From positions 1-24,847 of the forward strand of contig DIPH01000017.1 in NCBI GenBank assembly GCA_002424045.1: a stretch of DNA of 24,847 nt. The letters are read 5' to 3'. The stretch comes from Firmicutes bacterium UBA5493 (lineage in GTDB: Bacteria > Bacillota > Limnochordia > Darwinibacteriales > Darwinibacteriaceae). A program made the position numbers and the translations under genes. Under the pieces are notes generated by a model. The model did not search any database. It saw only the letters and a list, made by a program, of their open reading frames with translations, and had not been told where the DNA came from. Positions within the stretch are counted from its first letter, which is position 1, and each line of letters opens with the position of its first letter. Below are positions 22,198-24,847 of the stretch, piece by piece.

Positions 22198-24702
22198 ATG
22201 GAAAGGGTACAAAATGCATTTACGTGCGAGTTGGAAAATGGGATGTACATGATTGAGACCGATGCGGGCAAGATCTTGGTTTGCTTTTTGACCGATGATA
22301 TTGTTCGTGTTCGGGTGTCTTTTGATGGTACCTTCGACGAAGAGTCTTACATATTGACTATGACAGCCTGGGAAGATCGTTTTGATCATTTTCTTCGTGA
22401 CGAGCGTGTCTGTGTCTCGCCCCTCTTTGTCGATTTTTCGGACAGGGGCGATGCTTTCGTTTTTAAGAGCAAGACGTTAAGGCTTGAGTTCCTCAAGAAT
22501 AACGCGTCAATTGCTCTCTACAACCAAAATGGCGAGAAAATCTATGGGGATGTTCGGGGAAAATCCTTTCTTAGGGACTATAAGGGTAGAGTGAGGCACT
22601 ATAGCGAGATATTTGATGGTGACCGTTTTTATGGGTTTGGCGAGGGTACCGGCGCCCTTAACAAAATGGGACGCTATATCCGAATGAGTCCTAAGGATTC
22701 CATTGGCTATAACGCTGAGAACATGTCTTGTCTTTACAAGCACATCCCCTTCTATATCCGCATTAACGACCATAACAAGCACGCACTAGGCCTTTTTTAC
22801 CACAACACCTATGAATGTGTGTTCAGCATGGGAGATGAAAGAAGCGGATATTGGCCTTATTATAGCTACTATGAGGCGGAGGGCGGGGATCTCGACCTTT
22901 TCTTTATCAACGGCCCAGATATAAGTAGTGTAGTAAGCCGATACACCGACTTAACCGGGAAGACATGCTTTCCTCCTAAATACTCCCTTGGTTATCACGG
23001 CTCCACAATGTACTATGTCGAGCTTCCAGAAAATAGCGACCAAGAAATCTTAAGCTTTGTGGATAAGAACAAGGATCATCAAATTCCCATTGACTGCTTT
23101 ATGTTGTCAAGCGGGTACACGGTAGGCGACAACAACAAACGCTATGTCTTTACGTGGAATCATTCTCGATTCTCCAAACCTAAACAGTTTATTGACGAAA
23201 TGGAAAAGCGGGGGGTTCCCGTATGCGCAAATATTAAACCGGGGATATTGACGACCCATCCATACTACAACGAAATGAAAGAAAAGGGGTTGTTTGTAAG
23301 GAAGACAGAGAGATCTAAGGACCCTTACGTAGACGCATGGTGGGGTGGGTCCGGCTCATTTGTGGATTTCACGAATCCCGAGGCTCGAAAGTATTGGTCG
23401 GATATCATGAAAAGACAGCTTCTTGAAATGGGTGTTCATGCCGTATGGAATGATAACAATGAATACGACAGCGTGGAAGATCGCGAAGCTGTCTGTGATT
23501 TTGATGGCACGCCTTCCCCCATGGCCCGTTTAGGTTCGCTACAAAGCAATTTGATGGCGAAGGTTGGTAATGAAGCAATCCGGGATGTTTACCCCGATAC
23601 ACGACCCTATTCGGTGACCCGAAGCGGATTCTCGGGTTTTCAACGTTATGCCGCTTCCTGGGCGGGTGACAACCAGACATCTTGGAAAACACTCAAATAT
23701 AACGTATCTACCATATTAGGTATGGGGCTGTGCGGAGTAGCAAACTACGGAGCGGATGTGGGTGGGTTTCATGGTCCTTGCCCCGATCGGGAGCTTTTTG
23801 TCCGTTGGGTGCAAAACGGTATCTTCATGCCGCGGTTTTCTATCCATTCTAGCAACAGCGATAATACGGTAACCCAGCCCTGGATGTTTTCAGATGCGAT
23901 CTCCTTGATTACAGATGTAATACGCTTGCGCTATTCTTTACTTCCTTATTTTTACTCACTGATGTATCAGGCGTCTGACCAAGGTACGCCTATTCTGCGT
24001 CCGTTATTTTACGATTTCCAGAATGATCTGAACGCGTACGACAATGACACTCAGTTTATGTTCGGACCGAGCATCTTGGTGGCAAATATACTGGAGCCCG
24101 GAGTTTCTGTCCTAGATGTATATTTGCCGAATGGTTGCGAGTGGCACGACTTTTATACCAGAAAACGTTATTTGGGTGGACAAGAAATAACCATCGACGT
24201 TACTCTTGATTCTATCCCAATGTTTGTGCGAAGTGACGCAGTTGTTCCGATGACACGAGGAATAAGCAATATTCAAAAGGATCCCATGACTCATTTAGAA
24301 CTTCTCATTGGTGCAGGCGGTGACAGTTCTTTCACCATTTATGATGATGATGGGCACTCCTTGGACTACCAGAAAGGCGTCTATTTAAAGAATACAGTGA
24401 CTGTAACTACGGGAAACCGCGTGTCCGTGCGCTTTTGCAAAGAGGGTAGTTATGAAAGCTTGGTTCGCACGGTTACACTGGATATTGTGCACCCCGAAAA
24501 AGGGCCCCTTTGGGTCATGGTAGATGGCAAGAAGATTCCACAGTACCTTCATCGCGATGAATGGGAGTCGGCGAAAGAAGGCTGGTATTACAGCATTTCT
24601 AAGCGTTCCGCGTTGATAAAGTACCAAGAAATCCACCGGAGCTACGAGGTGGTTTGCAGTTTTGAGCCATTTGATTTGTTGGGGATGATTGAGGAATCAT
24701 AG
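22198..24702 (+). CDS. Glycoside hydrolase family 31 alpha-glycosidase
   Basis: An intracellular enzyme of 834 residues (no signal peptide) that hydrolyses alpha-linked glycosides with retention. The N-terminal beta domain ends with the YGFGEGTGALNKMGR motif typical of GH31. The barrel contains VWNDNNEYD, where D419 is the predicted nucleophile (usually seen as W.DMNE), and SWAGDN, where D491 is the predicted acid/base. RSGFSGFQRY and PRFSIHSSN line the active site. The C-terminal beta domains include YDDDGHSLDYQKG. ATG at 22198 has AGAGGTGGG upstream; the ATG at 22120 lies before the operator and lacks a ribosome-binding site. The substrate is probably an alpha-glucoside, but the NDNNE variant leaves room for another alpha-glycoside. 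Confidence 0.93.
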   Translation: MERVQNAFTCELENGMYMIETDAGKILVCFLTDDIVRVRVSFDGTFDEESYILTMTAWEDRFDHFLRDERVCVSPLFVDFSDRGDAFVFKSKTLRLEFLKNNASIALYNQNGEKIYGDVRGKSFLRDYKGRVRHYSEIFDGDRFYGFGEGTGALNKMGRYIRMSPKDSIGYNAENMSCLYKHIPFYIRINDHNKHALGLFYHNTYECVFSMGDERSGYWPYYSYYEAEGGDLDLFFINGPDISSVVSRYTDLTGKTCFPPKYSLGYHGSTMYYVELPENSDQEILSFVDKNKDHQIPIDCFMLSSGYTVGDNNKRYVFTWNHSRFSKPKQFIDEMEKRGVPVCANIKPGILTTHPYYNEMKEKGLFVRKTERSKDPYVDAWWGGSGSFVDFTNPEARKYWSDIMKRQLLEMGVHAVWNDNNEYDSVEDREAVCDFDGTPSPMARLGSLQSNLMAKVGNEAIRDVYPDTRPYSVTRSGFSGFQRYAASWAGDNQTSWKTLKYNVSTILGMGLCGVANYGADVGGFHGPCPDRELFVRWVQNGIFMPRFSIHSSNSDNTVTQPWMFSDAISLITDVIRLRYSLLPYFYSLMYQASDQGTPILRPLFYDFQNDLNAYDNDTQFMFGPSILVANILEPGVSVLDVYLPNGCEWHDFYTRKRYLGGQEITIDVTLDSIPMFVRSDAVVPMTRGISNIQKDPMTHLELLIGAGGDSSFTIYDDDGHSLDYQKGVYLKNTVTVTTGNRVSVRFCKEGSYESLVRTVTLDIVHPEKGPLWVMVDGKKIPQYLHRDEWESAKEGWYYSISKRSALIKYQEIHRSYEVVCSFEPFDLLGMIEES

Positions 24703-24847
24703 CAATGAGGATTATGTTCACCAGAGCCTCAATACGTTCAGATTTTTTATTGGAGAAGCTCTGGCAGAGTGTTGGTTTGAACATCTTCTGGGAAATGTTG
24801 TTGAAGAGAGGCCACTAGGTTAATCGTAAGCGTTAAAGCGAGTGCAC
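24703..24847. other. Window-edge region after the GH31 gene
   Basis: No gene is supported in the last 145 bp. Several short frames are open, including one of 37 codons from ATG 24705, but none has a good ribosome-binding site and a recognisable product. A LacI-operator-like half (CGTAAGCGTTAA, near 24825-24836) lies at the very edge and could belong to a gene beyond the window. Confidence 0.4.

Noticed and set aside
24705..24818. 37-codon frame from ATG 24705 and an overlapping frame (NTFRFFIGEALAE...)
   Set aside because: Neither has a proper ribosome-binding site with a recognised product, and the window ends shortly afterwards.
1..24847. CRISPR arrays, tRNA or rRNA genes, insertion sequences
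   Set aside because: No regularly spaced direct repeats, no cloverleaf with a CCA end, no rRNA-like stretches and no transposase or integrase frames were seen on either strand.

Overview
The window is about 24.8 kb of bacterial DNA of moderate GC. Purine-rich Shine-Dalgarno sites (GGAGG type), frequent TTG/GTG starts and the mix of families point to the Bacillota (Firmicutes), probably an anaerobic Clostridia- or Limnochordia-like organism. None of the three secreted solute-binding proteins has a lipobox cysteine, which would fit a diderm Firmicute with a periplasm. The taxonomic placement is inference.

Layout. (A) 224-8079, plus strand: a compact sugar-type operon. It holds a GntR/UTRA regulator, an unusual protein with an amidotransferase-like N-terminus and a NodB/CE4 deacetylase domain, an RbsB-RbsA-RbsC type (CUT2) ABC transporter, a PfkB kinase and a BtpA/SgcQ-family protein. 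A decayed reading frame follows at 8155-8346. (B) 13771-8346, minus strand: LacI regulator, cupin, CUT1 solute-binding protein, two permeases, then a glucosamine-6-phosphate deaminase (nagB-like) gene broken by several frameshifts. A and B converge, and the last gene of each is dead. (C) 14.2-17.7 kb: an accessory pocket with a Phd-antitoxin/Uma2-nuclease fusion, an AEC-family permease, a PHP-domain remnant, a small SEC-C protein whose metal-binding tail lies in the -1 frame behind a perfect A AAA AAG slippery heptamer, a coiled-coil protein made of five 11-residue repeats, and a Phd-like antitoxin fragment. (D) 17.7-24.7 kb, plus strand: a CUT1 transporter (binding protein plus two permeases), a LacI regulator and a GH31 alpha-glycosidase, tied together by three copies of a TATGGAAGCG operator half.

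How the genes work together. Three separately regulated carbohydrate uptake systems lie side by side. Cluster D most likely imports an alpha-linked oligosaccharide and hydrolyses it inside the cell. Cluster B probably handled an amino sugar, but its deaminase is now broken. The substrate of cluster A cannot be read from sequence. Its CE4-like protein has no signal peptide and sits with a kinase and a BtpA protein, which suggests an undescribed intracellular pathway for a modified (perhaps N-acylated) sugar. Neither CUT1 system encodes an ATPase here, so both presumably use a shared MsiK/UgpC-type subunit encoded elsewhere. All three binding-protein genes are followed by a perfect 12-13 bp hairpin without a T-tract, the expected arrangement for making more binding protein than membrane subunits.
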